This document shows positions 43,904 through 52,969 of a stretch of DNA of 64,000 nucleotides, one piece after another. The notes below the pieces were generated by a model, which was not told the origin of the DNA, did not search any database, and saw nothing but the letters and a program-made list of their open reading frames with translations. Where the stretch lies: NCBI RefSeq assembly GCF_018070025.1, contig NZ_JAGPYQ010000002.1:2108001-2172000 (forward strand), written 5' to 3'. Within the stretch, counting starts at the first letter, position 1, and each line of letters starts with the position of its first letter. The stretch is from Streptomyces liliiviolaceus. GTDB lineage: Bacteria; Actinomycetota; Actinomycetes; Streptomycetales; Streptomycetaceae. Both the position numbers and the translations under genes were made by a program.

Positions 43904-45304
43904 ATGCATCCCGCACTCGCCGGCGATCTCTCCCGGCTCCCCGAACTCCTCCAGTCCGCCCGTGACTTCGCCGCCCGCGAGGTGTCAGGGATCGACGCCC
44001 GGCCCGTGGTCCAGCAGGGCAAGGCGCCGGATCCGCGGCCGCTTCCGGCCGAGGGCGCGGGTGCGGAGGGCGCCCTCGCCCGGTTCGCCGCGTCGTGGGC
44101 GCCCGGCTTCGCCGCCACCTCGGGACCCCGCTATCTCGGCTTCGTGACCGGCGGCGCGACCCCGGCCGCGGTCGCCGGGGACTGGCTGACCGGCGCCTAC
44201 GACCAGAACGCCGCCGGCGGCGACGATTCCTCGGCGGCCGCGCTGGAGCGGGAGACGCTGGGCTGGCTGCGGGAGCTGTTCGGGCTCGGCCCGGCGCACA
44301 GCGGCTCCTTCGTGACGGGCGCGACCATGTCGAACACCGTCGGCCTCGCCCTGGCGCGCGAGTGGCTGGGCGACCGCAAGGGAGTGCGCGTGTCCGAGGC
44401 GGGCGTCGCCGCGCTCGGCCCGGTCGACGTGCTCTCCGGCAGCCCGCACTCCAGCATCCCGAAAGCCCTGTCCGTCCTGGGCATCGGCCGCGACCGGCTG
44501 CGTACGGTGCCGGTGCTGACCGGGGGCCGGGAGGCCGTCGACGTGGCGCGGCTGGCGGAGGCACTGGAGGCGCTGGACGGGCGCCCGGCCGTGGTGGTGG
44601 CCAACGCGGGCACGGTGAACACGGTCGACTTCGACGATCTGCGGGCGATCGCGGCGCTCAAGGAGCGGTACGACTTCTGGCTGCATGTGGACGCCGCCTT
44701 CGGCGGGTTCGCCGCGCTGTCCCCCGAGCACGCGCACCTGACCGACGGCATCGACGCCGCCGACTCGGTCTGCGTCGATCTGCACAAGTGGCTCAACGTC
44801 CCGTACGACGCCGCTGTGCAGTTCACCCGGCACCGGGAGCTTCAGGTGCGGGTCTTCCACAACGCGTCGCCGTACCTCGGACTGCCCACCGGGGAGCCCG
44901 ACTTCGTCCATCTCACACCGGAGAACTCGCGTCGGCTGCGCGCGCTTCCGGCCTGGTTCTCGCTCACCGCGTACGGCCGTGAGGGGCATCGCGAGATCGT
45001 CGAGCGGAACGTGGCCGAGGCCCGGCGGCTCGGCGAGGGGATCGCGCGCGTACCGGGGCTGCGCCTGCTCGCGCCGGTCCGGCTGAACGTCGTCTGCTTC
45101 ACCCTCGCCGGGTCCGCCACCGAGGAGCGGGTGCACGCGCTGGGCCGGGCGGTCGCCGGGTCCGGGGAGGCGTTCCTGACGCCGACCTTCCTGGACGGGA
45201 CCCATGCGCTGCGGGCCGCGTTCAGCAACTGGCGGACGACCGGGGCCGACACGGACCGGGTGCTCGCGGCCGTGACGCGGGCCGCCGGGGAGCTGGAGCG
45301 GTAG
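43904..45304 (+). CDS. PLP-dependent group II decarboxylase/aminotransferase-like enzyme
   Basis: The 466-aa enzyme has the fold-type I PLP layout: SGSFVTGATMSNTVGLALA for phosphate contact, FWLHVDAAFGG (the Asp that holds the pyridine nitrogen) and VDLHKWLNVPYD with the Schiff-base Lys. This matches aromatic-amino-acid/aspartate-type group II decarboxylases such as Streptomyces PLP decarboxylases of about 460 aa. Substrate is unknown. The ATG at 43904 lacks an RBS but sits 6 nt after a -10 box; the long upstream frame is antisense to the transpeptidase. It is a single-gene unit by spacing. Confidence 0.88.
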   Translation: MHPALAGDLSRLPELLQSARDFAAREVSGIDARPVVQQGKAPDPRPLPAEGAGAEGALARFAASWAPGFAATSGPRYLGFVTGGATPAAVAGDWLTGAYDQNAAGGDDSSAAALERETLGWLRELFGLGPAHSGSFVTGATMSNTVGLALAREWLGDRKGVRVSEAGVAALGPVDVLSGSPHSSIPKALSVLGIGRDRLRTVPVLTGGREAVDVARLAEALEALDGRPAVVVANAGTVNTVDFDDLRAIAALKERYDFWLHVDAAFGGFAALSPEHAHLTDGIDAADSVCVDLHKWLNVPYDAAVQFTRHRELQVRVFHNASPYLGLPTGEPDFVHLTPENSRRLRALPAWFSLTAYGREGHREIVERNVAEARRLGEGIARVPGLRLLAPVRLNVVCFTLAGSATEERVHALGRAVAGSGEAFLTPTFLDGTHALRAAFSNWRTTGADTDRVLAAVTRAAGELER

Positions 45305-45403
45305 TCCCGGCAGGTAGCCGAGGGCGCGCCCGGGCCCTTCCACCCTGCGGTCCGCTGTGCTTGTCTGGGGGCCGTTTTCGGTGGCTGGGGCGGGAGTTGC
45401 CGT

Positions 45404-46381
45404 ATGAGCAGGCCGTGGATCGGTGGAGTACTGGCGGGATTACTGCTGCTCAGCGCGTGCGGGGATCCTTCGTCGGAGCCCGAGACCGCGTCCACGCCCT
45501 CGTCCCCGAGAACAGCCTCGACCACGCATCAGCGCCCGGCCGCCACGCCCGGGGCGAGCGCCGGAGGCGACACCGGAGGGGCCGACGCCCGAGGGACCGA
45601 CACCGCAGGAGCCGACACCCAAGGAGCCCCCGCCGAGCGCCCCACCGTCCTCTATCTCGGCGACTCCCTCGCCATGGAGAACCAGAAGGTCCTCGGCGGA
45701 CTCCTGCGGGACGAGAAGAAGGCGCGCTACACCAGCGCCCCCTACTCCGGCACCACGCTGTGCGACTACCTGGAGGGCAGCGGCGAGGACTCCCTCGTCC
45801 CGCCGAAGGACAAGGCCGCCGCCCTGGTGCGCCGGCTGCGGCCGGACTTCGTGGTGCTCCAGTTCTGGGGGAACGCCTGGGGCTACACGCCCTGCATGGA
45901 CGGCATCACGTACGACAAGGAGCGGGACGAGTACTTCGCGCGCTACACCGCCGACGCCGGGCGGCTGACGGACCAGATCGCGGAGGCCGCGAGCGGGGCG
46001 AGGATCGTCTGGGTGCTCCAGGGACCCGACCCGATCACTCCCGACCGGGTCCGGCGTGTCAACGCGGTGTACGAGCGGCAGGCGCGGGCCTCCGGCGGTC
46101 TGCTCGCGGACGCCGGAAAGACGGTGAGCGCGGCCTCGGCCCGCTACACCTGGACCCAGTACCTGCCGTGCACCGCGTACGAGCGTGAGCACGGCGCGTA
46201 CTGCACGCAGCCGGGCAGTGGCCGCACCGCACTGCACCGCGACGACGACTACCTGCACTTCTGCCTGGCACCCACCACGTCGACGCCCAAGCCCTGTCCG
46301 GTCCGCTCCCCCGGCATCCTGCGCATCACCCGGGCGATCAGCCAGGCGATCGGCCGGGCCGTGGCCGCGCCGGCGGACTGA
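45404..46381 (+). CDS. SGNH/GDSL-family hydrolase lipoprotein
   Basis: A 325-aa protein with a signal peptide and lipobox LSAC (about residues 16-19). A Thr/Ala-rich linker of about 60 residues follows, then an SGNH domain: YLGDSLAMEN (nucleophile Ser block), LQFWGNAWG (Asn block) and a C-terminal DDDYLHFC (Asp/His block). Such proteins deacetylate or hydrolyse esters on surface glycans. Cys pairs (TLCDY, TPCMDG; LPCTAY, AYCTQP) suggest disulphides, fitting an exported protein. GGGAG precedes the ATG. The last codons end close to the TetR gene on the opposite strand. Confidence 0.88.
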   Translation: MSRPWIGGVLAGLLLLSACGDPSSEPETASTPSSPRTASTTHQRPAATPGASAGGDTGGADARGTDTAGADTQGAPAERPTVLYLGDSLAMENQKVLGGLLRDEKKARYTSAPYSGTTLCDYLEGSGEDSLVPPKDKAAALVRRLRPDFVVLQFWGNAWGYTPCMDGITYDKERDEYFARYTADAGRLTDQIAEAASGARIVWVLQGPDPITPDRVRRVNAVYERQARASGGLLADAGKTVSAASARYTWTQYLPCTAYEREHGAYCTQPGSGRTALHRDDDYLHFCLAPTTSTPKPCPVRSPGILRITRAISQAIGRAVAAPAD

Positions 46382-46411
46382 GAACCAAGCCACCGGACTC
46401 AGGCACCGGAC

Positions 46412-47092
46412 TCAGCGTCCGCCGGTCCCCAGCTCCGTCTCCACCAGCCGGTACATGTGCCGGCGCGCGTCCTCCGTGCTCAGCGGCGGCGCCTGCCGCA
46501 GCCGCTGGAGGGCGAGGCCGTCGGAGAGGGCGGCGAAGCGGACGGTGAACCCGGCGGGGTCGGCGCAGACGAACTCGCCGTCGGCGACGCCCCGTTCGAC
46601 CAGTGCGCGGATCTGCCCGTGCCAGTCCTCGTACCGTTTGGCCTGGCCGCCCGCGAAGGCCTGTTCGGGGTCCTGGTCGCGGTCGCCGGCGCTCCAGTAG
46701 TCGAACCACATCCGCCAGTGCCGGTCGGTGTCCTCGGTGAACAGCGCGTCGATCAGCAGCCGCAGCGCCTCGGCTGCGCCGGACGCCTCCTCTGCGGCCT
46801 CGTTCAGCGCCGCGTAGTAGCGCTCGATGTTCAGCACCATGGCCTCGGAGAGGATCTCCTGGACCGAGCCGAAGTGGTACGTGACCGTGCCCACCGACAC
46901 CCCGGCCGCGGCGGCGACGTCCCGTACGCCCACGGACGCGTAGCCCCGCTCGGCGATGAGCGGGACGGCCGCCTCCACGATGAGCCGGCGGCGAACCTCG
47001 GTGGGCTGCCGTGTGCGGTCGGCCGCGGCGACCGCACGGCGGGGCGTCTTCGCGGCCTTCACGCGGACGTCCTCGGGGTGGTGCGGTGCCAT
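46412..47092 (-). CDS. TetR-family regulator (BetI-like)
   Basis: A 226-aa regulator with a helix-turn-helix at about residues 35-80 (AAVPLIAERGYASVGVRDVA, then VGTVTYHFGSVQEI) and a BetI-like TetR_C domain containing HWRMWFDYWS. It overlaps the 3' end of the CocE-type hydrolase gene by 34 bp on the same strand, so the two are co-transcribed and it may regulate that hydrolase. No palindromic site is visible nearby except in the complex repeat region upstream of the hydrolase. Confidence 0.9.
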   Translation of the reverse strand: MAPHHPEDVRVKAAKTPRRAVAAADRTRQPTEVRRRLIVEAAVPLIAERGYASVGVRDVAAAAGVSVGTVTYHFGSVQEILSEAMVLNIERYYAALNEAAEEASGAAEALRLLIDALFTEDTDRHWRMWFDYWSAGDRDQDPEQAFAGGQAKRYEDWHGQIRALVERGVADGEFVCADPAGFTVRFAALSDGLALQRLRQAPPLSTEDARRHMYRLVETELGTGGR

Positions 47093-49074
47093 GCGCGCTT
47101 GACCACTGTCTCTCCGTCCGCCCGTGCTTCCATCCGGCTGTCCATGATGAACTCCGTGGCCGTGGCCCGCAGCTCCGTACGCGTGATGATCTCAGCGTCC
47201 CAGTCGTCGCCGCGCCGCAGCCGGATCGCCCACTCGGAGACCGCCCGCGCGGACAGGGGGTCGTCGGAGCGGATCGTGTACGTCTCGCGGGCGCTCTCGT
47301 CGTAGCGCAGCCCGTCCGGGTAGACCCGTGAGCCGCCGTAGTTGGGGTCGACCTCCAGGGTCCACTCCCCCTCGGCCACGTCATGCGTGACCAGCCGCTC
47401 CGGCCCCGGGTCGGCCGCCCGCTCGTGCTCGACGGCCAGCGGTACGGCCTGCTCGGGTTCCTCGAAGCGGATGGGCGCGCGGCCCTCGTCGGACGCGGGG
47501 TCCCGCACGGGCAGGAGTACGGCGCTCTCGGCGGGCAGCACGGTCAGCTCGCCGCGTTCGCCGTGCGGCCACACCCACGGCCAGTACGCGTCGGAGACGG
47601 CGACCCTGACGCGATGCCCCGGCGGAAAGGCATAGCCCACGCCATTGAGCTCGAACTCCACGGTCTCGTACGTCCCCGGGGTCCACTCCACGGCCCGGTC
47701 GCGCCCGTGTCTGCTGAGCAGGTTGAGGACACCGCGGGTGACGAGCGTGGACGAGCCGTCGGGGGCCACGTCGCAGATCCGGGCGACGACATGGGCGCGG
47801 GGTGTGGCGCTGTCGAGACGGAGCCGGACGCGCGGCCGGCCGAGGATCTCCACCCGTTCGTCCAGCGGCTCCGAGTCGAAGCACACGGAACGGCCGTCCT
47901 CCTCCCGCTGGTCGGGCGGCAGATCGCTCGCGTTGCCGAACGGGAAGAACCGGCCGGCGTCGAGACCGGTGTGCTGGGGGGAGCGTACGAGGACGGGGGT
48001 GGTGCCCCGCCCCAGGGGGCGCGCGTCCCAACTGACTGACGGGGAGGGCCAGTTGTCCTCCCCCACCCATCGTCCAGGCATCACGTCGTACGAAGTGGCG
48101 GGCGGGACCGGGTCGTTGAGCCAGGCGCGCAGCAGTGGCTCGCGCATGATGCCGGTGTCCTCGCCCTTCAGGTGCTGGTCCCACCAGCGCAGGGTCTCCT
48201 GGAGGAAGCCGATCGCCGGGCCGGGCGGCAGGCCGCGGTCCGGGTACTGGTGCGACCAGGGCCCGACGAGTCCGCGTACGCGGTCGTCGGGCAGGTGCTC
48301 CACGAGCCGCAGCACGGTGTCCCGGTACGGGTCGTTCCAGCCGCCGACGGCGAGGACCGCCGCGTCGATCGCCGTGTAGTCCTCGCAGACGCTGCCGTGC
48401 CGCCAGTAGTCGTCGCGCTGCTGGTGGGCCAGCCAGGTGTGCAGGAAGGGTTCGAGGTTTTCGAGGCGGTCGCGCCACATCGGCAGCCAGCGGTCCGCGC
48501 CCACGCTGGTGGGGTCCGGCGGGCGCGAGGCGAACGCGAGCATCGTGCCCGCCCAGGCGAGCATGTCCACTCCGAGGACGGCGCCGCCCGTGTAGTGCAC
48601 GTCGTTGTCGTAGCGGTCGTCCGTCGAGCAGACGGTGACGATCGCCTTGAGGGGTTCGGGGGCGAGGGCGGCGATCTGGAGGGCGTTGAAGCCGCCCCAG
48701 GAGATGCCGAACATGCCTACTTTGCCGGTGCACCAGGGCTGCTCGGCCAGCCAGTTGACGACGTCCACGCCGTCCGCGAGTTCCTGGGCGTCGTACTCGT
48801 CGCCGGGGGTGCCCTCGCTGTCGCCGTGGCCGCGGATGTCGACGCGGACGGAGGCGTAGCCGTGGCCCGCGTACCAGGGGTGGCGTTGGGCGTCCCTGGG
48901 GGCCGTCCAGTCGGTCTTGCGGTAGGGGAGGTATTCGAGGAGGGCGGGGACGGGGGCCGTGTCGGCGTCCGTGGGGCGCCAGATGCGGGCGTGCAGGTGG
49001 GTGTGCGGGTCGCGGGTGGGGATCCAGACGTCCTCGACGGTGACCTGCCGGTCGAAGTGCTCTCGGTAGTGCAA
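47059..49074 (-). CDS. CocE/NonD-family hydrolase (X-Pro dipeptidyl-peptidase/acyl esterase fold)
   Basis: A 671-aa enzyme with an alpha/beta-hydrolase domain: nucleophile elbow GISWGGF, RGHGDSEG near the oxyanion region, catalytic Asp in GWNDPYRDT and His in GPWSHQYP. A C-terminal galactose-binding-like beta domain (about 360-560) completes the CocE/PepX_C layout. It hydrolyses esters or X-Pro peptides; a cocaine-esterase-like role is only one option. No signal peptide. The TTG start at 49074 is supported by AAGGAG 5 nt upstream. The repeat element lies immediately upstream, and the TetR gene overlaps its end. Confidence 0.88.
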   Translation of the reverse strand: MHYREHFDRQVTVEDVWIPTRDPHTHLHARIWRPTDADTAPVPALLEYLPYRKTDWTAPRDAQRHPWYAGHGYASVRVDIRGHGDSEGTPGDEYDAQELADGVDVVNWLAEQPWCTGKVGMFGISWGGFNALQIAALAPEPLKAIVTVCSTDDRYDNDVHYTGGAVLGVDMLAWAGTMLAFASRPPDPTSVGADRWLPMWRDRLENLEPFLHTWLAHQQRDDYWRHGSVCEDYTAIDAAVLAVGGWNDPYRDTVLRLVEHLPDDRVRGLVGPWSHQYPDRGLPPGPAIGFLQETLRWWDQHLKGEDTGIMREPLLRAWLNDPVPPATSYDVMPGRWVGEDNWPSPSVSWDARPLGRGTTPVLVRSPQHTGLDAGRFFPFGNASDLPPDQREEDGRSVCFDSEPLDERVEILGRPRVRLRLDSATPRAHVVARICDVAPDGSSTLVTRGVLNLLSRHGRDRAVEWTPGTYETVEFELNGVGYAFPPGHRVRVAVSDAYWPWVWPHGERGELTVLPAESAVLLPVRDPASDEGRAPIRFEEPEQAVPLAVEHERAADPGPERLVTHDVAEGEWTLEVDPNYGGSRVYPDGLRYDESARETYTIRSDDPLSARAVSEWAIRLRRGDDWDAEIITRTELRATATEFIMDSRMEARADGETVVKRAWHRTTPRTSA

Positions 49075-49120
49075 CTTGGCTCCTTGTTCGGGTGGGGTGG
49101 GGGTTGAGCTGGGGTGTTCT

Positions 49121-49313
49121 CGCCCCCGCCGCCCCTACCCGTTCCCGTCAACGACTCGGGGGCCAGCCCCCGAACCCCCGGTCCTCAAACGCCGGACGGG
49201 CTGAAAACGATTCAGCCCGTCCGGCGTTTGAGGACGAGCGCGAAGCGCGATACGGGGGGCAAGGGGGCGCAGCCCCCATACGGGAACGGGAACGGGTAGG
49301 GGCGGCGGGGGCG
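49121..49313. repeat. Nested inverted-repeat element of streptomycete type
   Basis: The outer arms 49121-49148 and 49286-49313 are perfect 28-bp complements, with an extra GAACGG in the right half. The inner core is a perfect 25-bp hairpin, GTCCTCAAACGCCGG... at 49181-49205 against 49211-49235, loop AACGA; this core is the common streptomycete intergenic palindrome. Two smaller hairpins lie between (TCGGGGGC/GCCCCCGA at about 49157-49174 and GGGGGC/GCCCCC at about 49263-49278). The whole 193 bp could fold as a four-way clover or cruciform. It holds no gene. Confidence 0.88.
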
Positions 49314-49324
49314 AGGAAAGTCCG

Positions 49325-51115
49325 TTACCCCACCGCCCGCCACCGCCGCACGCGATGCCCCCCGGCAGAGGTGACCCACAGGTCACCGCCCTCCGCCGCA
49401 TCCACCCACTCCGGCACATCCCCCGTCACGAACCGCGCCTCCGGATCGGGCTCCAGCACAGCAGCCATCAGCTGCCGCGTGTACGGGTGCCCCGGCGAGG
49501 AGAAGACCGAGTCCGTCGGCCCCTCCTCCACCACCACCCCCCGCCACAGCACGACCACCCGATCCGCGATCCCCCGTACGACGGCGAGGTCGTGGCTGAT
49601 GAACAGGCACGCAAGCGACCGCTCCCGCCGCAGATCGTCGAGCAGGCGCAGCACGTCGGCCTGCACGGACACGTCCAGCGCCGTCGTGATCTCGTCCGCG
49701 ATCAACACGTCCGGCTCGCCCGCCAGCGCCCGCGCGATGCCGATCCGCTGCCGCTGCCCGCCGGAGAGCTGCGCGGGCAGGCGTTCGGCGAGGGCGGGGT
49801 CGAGGCGGACGTCGGAGATGAGCTGCCGGGCGCGTACGACGGTCTCGGCACGCGAGTCCGTCGTGCCGAAGAAACGCAGGGGCCGCCGCACCGCGTCCCC
49901 GACGGACCGGCGCGGGTTGAGGGAGGTGTCGGCGTTCTGGAAGACGAGCTGGACCCGCCGCCGCAACGCCGACGGCCGCTTCCCGGCGGGCCGGGCGAGG
50001 TCACCGGAATCCGAGCCGGAGCCGAAGCCGGAGCGGAAGCCGGAGTCAGAGCCGGGACCGGAACCGCCACCTGAGCCGTGCGTCATCGTGCCGCCGGACG
50101 GCGTACGCAGCCCCGCCAGCGCCCAGGCGAGCGTGGACTTCCCGCTCCCCGACTCGCCGACCAGCGCGAGGACTTCGCCACGCCGGACGTCGAAGGAGAC
50201 CCCGTCCACGGCACGACTGGACCCGTAGTCGATCGTGATGTCCCGGGCGGTCACGGCCACGGGAGCCTCCTCGGGGATCACCGCCCGAGGCCGCACCTCC
50301 CGCTCACCGCCCTCGCCCACCCGCGCGAGCCCTTCGTCGTCGAGGCGCGGCACGCTCGCCAGCAGGCGCTTGGTGTACGGGTCCTGGGGCAGCGCGAAGA
50401 GCCGGCCCGTCGCAGCCGCCTCCACGATCCGGCCGGACCGCAGGACCACCACCTCGTCGGCCATGTGCGCGACGACGCCGAGGTCATGGCTCACCAGCAC
50501 GGCGGACAGGCCGAGTTCGTCGCGCAGGGTGCCGATCAGGTCGAGGACTCCGCGCTGGGTGACGACGTCGAGTCCGGTGGTCGGCTCGTCGAGGACGAGG
50601 ACCTTGGGGCGGGCCGCGATCGCCATGGCGATGGCGACGCGCTGCTGCTGGCCGCCGGAGAGTTCGTGCGGGTAGCGGCGGGCGAGTTCGGCGGGGCGGG
50701 GCAGCCGGACCTGTTCGAGGAGGTCCACCACGGGTACGTCACCGCCGGCCTCCGCGATCTGGCGTCCGATGCGCATGGAGGGGGTCAGGGCGTGGCCCGC
50801 GTTCTGCGCGACCATGGCGACCGTGCCGCCCCGCAGCCGCCGCAACTCCCGTGCGGGCAGGGCGAACACGTCGGCCCCGTCGACCCGTACCGAGCCGCCC
50901 GTGACCCGCGAGCCGTGCCGCAGATGTCCGAGCAGCGTGGCCGCGACGGTCGACTTGCCGCTTCCCGACTCGCCGACCAGGGCGAGGGTCCGGCCCGGCA
51001 GCACCTCCAGGGACACCTCGCTCACGACCGGCACGTCACGGCCGCCCGAACGGTAGGCCACGGACAGCGAGTTCACGGACACCGGGGATGTCGTCGAAAC
51101 GACGGCGGCGGTCAT
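49325..51115 (-). CDS. Oligopeptide ABC transporter, fused dual ATPase
   Basis: The 596-aa protein joins two nucleotide-binding domains, equivalent to DppD plus DppF. NBD1 has Walker A GESGSGKST (~50), signature LSGGQQQRVAIA and Walker B VLVLDEPTTGLD. NBD2 has a second GESGSGKST (~320), LSGGQRQRIGIA and VLIADEITTALD, with the oligopeptide C-terminal motif FSSPGHPYTRQL. NBD2 also carries a Ser/Gly repetitive insert (about residues 345-370) between Walker A and the Q-loop. It powers the two permeases encoded upstream; its ATG overlaps the DppC-like stop by one base. Confidence 0.92.
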   Translation of the reverse strand: MTAAVVSTTSPVSVNSLSVAYRSGGRDVPVVSEVSLEVLPGRTLALVGESGSGKSTVAATLLGHLRHGSRVTGGSVRVDGADVFALPARELRRLRGGTVAMVAQNAGHALTPSMRIGRQIAEAGGDVPVVDLLEQVRLPRPAELARRYPHELSGGQQQRVAIAMAIAARPKVLVLDEPTTGLDVVTQRGVLDLIGTLRDELGLSAVLVSHDLGVVAHMADEVVVLRSGRIVEAAATGRLFALPQDPYTKRLLASVPRLDDEGLARVGEGGEREVRPRAVIPEEAPVAVTARDITIDYGSSRAVDGVSFDVRRGEVLALVGESGSGKSTLAWALAGLRTPSGGTMTHGSGGGSGPGSDSGFRSGFGSGSDSGDLARPAGKRPSALRRRVQLVFQNADTSLNPRRSVGDAVRRPLRFFGTTDSRAETVVRARQLISDVRLDPALAERLPAQLSGGQRQRIGIARALAGEPDVLIADEITTALDVSVQADVLRLLDDLRRERSLACLFISHDLAVVRGIADRVVVLWRGVVVEEGPTDSVFSSPGHPYTRQLMAAVLEPDPEARFVTGDVPEWVDAAEGGDLWVTSAGGHRVRRWRAVG

Positions 51116-52014
51116 CAGGACCCCTCCCTGATCCGGTCGACGCCCCATGCCTTGGAGAGGCCGTCGGCCGCGAGGTTGAGCCCCACCACGAGTGTGGCCA
51201 GGGCGATGATCGGTGCGAGGCTCGCCATCGGGACGACGGTGATGGCGGTGCGGTTCTCGGCCACCATCAGGCCCCAGTCGGGCGTCGGCGGGTCGGCGCC
51301 GAAGCCGAGGAAGGACAGCGACGAGATCAGCAGCACGACCCAGGAGGCCCGCATGGCGAACTCGACGCACACCACGTCGGTGATGTTCGGCAGGATCTCG
51401 CGGCGCAGGATCGCCCAGGTGCTCTCGCCCCGGGCCCGCGCGGCGGTCACGTAGTCGGCGGGTGCGACCGCGAGGGCGGCGCCCCGGACGACGCGTACGA
51501 CCTGGGGCACGTACACGACCGCGATGGCGAGGACGATGACCGAGGGGCCCGTGCCCAGTGCGGTGACGACGACCAGCAGGGCCAGTACCGACGGGATGGA
51601 GAGCACCGCGTCGAGGACCCGGCCCAGCACGTCGTCGAACCAGCCGCCCCGCAGGGCCGCGGCGCAGCCGACGACCGTGCCGATCAGGAGGGTGACGAGG
51701 GTCGCGGCGACGGAGACACCGATCGCGTACCGGCCGCCGTACAGGACGCGGGCCAGGACGTCACGGCCGTACTGGTCCGTGCCCGCCCAGTGGCTCCCGC
51801 TGGGGCCGAGCAGCGCCTGGTCGGCGTTGTTGGCGATCGGGTCGTACGAGGTGAGGACCGGTGCCAGCAGGGCGATCAGGACGTGTACGGCGACGATCGC
51901 GAGGCCGATGGCGGCTGCCCGTGAGGAGCGCACGGTGCGCCAGGCGCGGGCCGCCGCGGACGGTGGTGCGGCGGGGGCCGCGGGTGCGTCCGCCGGGGTG
52001 TCGAGGGTGGTCAT
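51115..52014 (-). CDS. Oligopeptide ABC transporter permease (DppC type)
   Basis: A 299-aa six-helix permease with an Ala/Pro-rich N-terminal arm and the BPD_transp_1 segment HWAGTDQYGRDVLARVLYGG. The EAA-like loop APADYVTAARARGESTW precedes a conserved Gly. The ATG at 52014 overlaps the stop of the DppB-type gene, and its own stop touches the ATPase ATG, showing tight coupling. It forms the channel with the DppB-like partner. Confidence 0.92.
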   Translation of the reverse strand: MTTLDTPADAPAAPAAPPSAAARAWRTVRSSRAAAIGLAIVAVHVLIALLAPVLTSYDPIANNADQALLGPSGSHWAGTDQYGRDVLARVLYGGRYAIGVSVAATLVTLLIGTVVGCAAALRGGWFDDVLGRVLDAVLSIPSVLALLVVVTALGTGPSVIVLAIAVVYVPQVVRVVRGAALAVAPADYVTAARARGESTWAILRREILPNITDVVCVEFAMRASWVVLLISSLSFLGFGADPPTPDWGLMVAENRTAITVVPMASLAPIIALATLVVGLNLAADGLSKAWGVDRIREGS

Positions 52015-52967
52015 CGGGTCCTCCCGCGCGTACGGAGCTTGGGGTTGAGGGCCATGGCGCCGAGGTCGGCGGCCAGGTTGCAGACGACGTACACGACCGC
52101 GCTGATCAGGGCGATGGCCTGGATGACGGGCAGGTCCCGGTTCTGGACGGAGGAGAGCATCAGCTTTCCGATGCCGGGGTAGTTGAAGACGTTCTCGACG
52201 ACGGCGACGCCGCCCGCGAGCCAGGCCACGTTCAGGGCGATGACGTGCAGGGTCGGCAGCAGGGCGCTCGGCAGTGCGTGCCGGGTGACGACCCGCCAGC
52301 TCGACAGCCCCTTGAGGCGGGCGGTGGTGACGTACTCGCTCGCCATGACGTCGATGACCGAGGTGCGGGCCATCCGGACGATGTACGCGGCCATGACGAC
52401 CGCGAGGGCGAGGGCGGGCAGCCAGACGGCGGGCATGAGCTGGCCGACGGTGGCCTCGGGGCCGTACAGGACGACCGCGGGGAACCACGGGAGGGCGACC
52501 GAGAAGCAGAGGACGAGCACGGTGGCGACGACGAACTCGGGGACGCTCATCCCGACCAGGCTGACCGTGGAGATGAGGTGGTCGGGCCAGCGGTCGCGGT
52601 ACAGGCCGGCGAGGATGCCGAGGACGATCGAGCCGGTGACGGCGAACAGGACGGTCACCAGGGCGATGAGCGCGGAGTTGCCGAGGTACATGCCGACTTC
52701 GCCGCCGACCGCCTTGCCGGAGACGAGGGAGAGTCCGAAGTCGCCGTGCAGGGCGCCGCCGATCCAGTCGGCGTACCGCTCCCAGGCGGGTTGGTCGAGT
52801 TTCAGTTTCTCGCGGAGGGCGGCGACCGCGTCGGGGGTGGCGTCCTTGCCGAGGACCTGGGTGGCCACGTCGCCGGGCAGGGCCTGGACGGCGAGGAAGA
52901 CCAGGACGGAGGAGAGGACGAGGGTGCCGAGGGCGGCGAGGACGCGGCGGGCGATGAACGAGAGCAT
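52011..52967 (-). CDS. Oligopeptide ABC transporter permease (DppB type)
   Basis: A 318-aa permease with six helices. The N-terminus MLSFIARRVLAALGTLVLS and the early ALPGDVA are typical of DppB proteins. The EAA loop is VMASEYVTTARLKGLSSWRV, and ENVFNYPGIGKL appears near the C-terminus. It starts 2 bp after the stop of the binding-protein gene. The longer upstream frame is antiphase to that gene and ignored. Confidence 0.92.
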   Translation of the reverse strand: MLSFIARRVLAALGTLVLSSVLVFLAVQALPGDVATQVLGKDATPDAVAALREKLKLDQPAWERYADWIGGALHGDFGLSLVSGKAVGGEVGMYLGNSALIALVTVLFAVTGSIVLGILAGLYRDRWPDHLISTVSLVGMSVPEFVVATVLVLCFSVALPWFPAVVLYGPEATVGQLMPAVWLPALALAVVMAAYIVRMARTSVIDVMASEYVTTARLKGLSSWRVVTRHALPSALLPTLHVIALNVAWLAGGVAVVENVFNYPGIGKLMLSSVQNRDLPVIQAIALISAVVYVVCNLAADLGAMALNPKLRTRGRTR

Positions 52968-52969
52968 GG

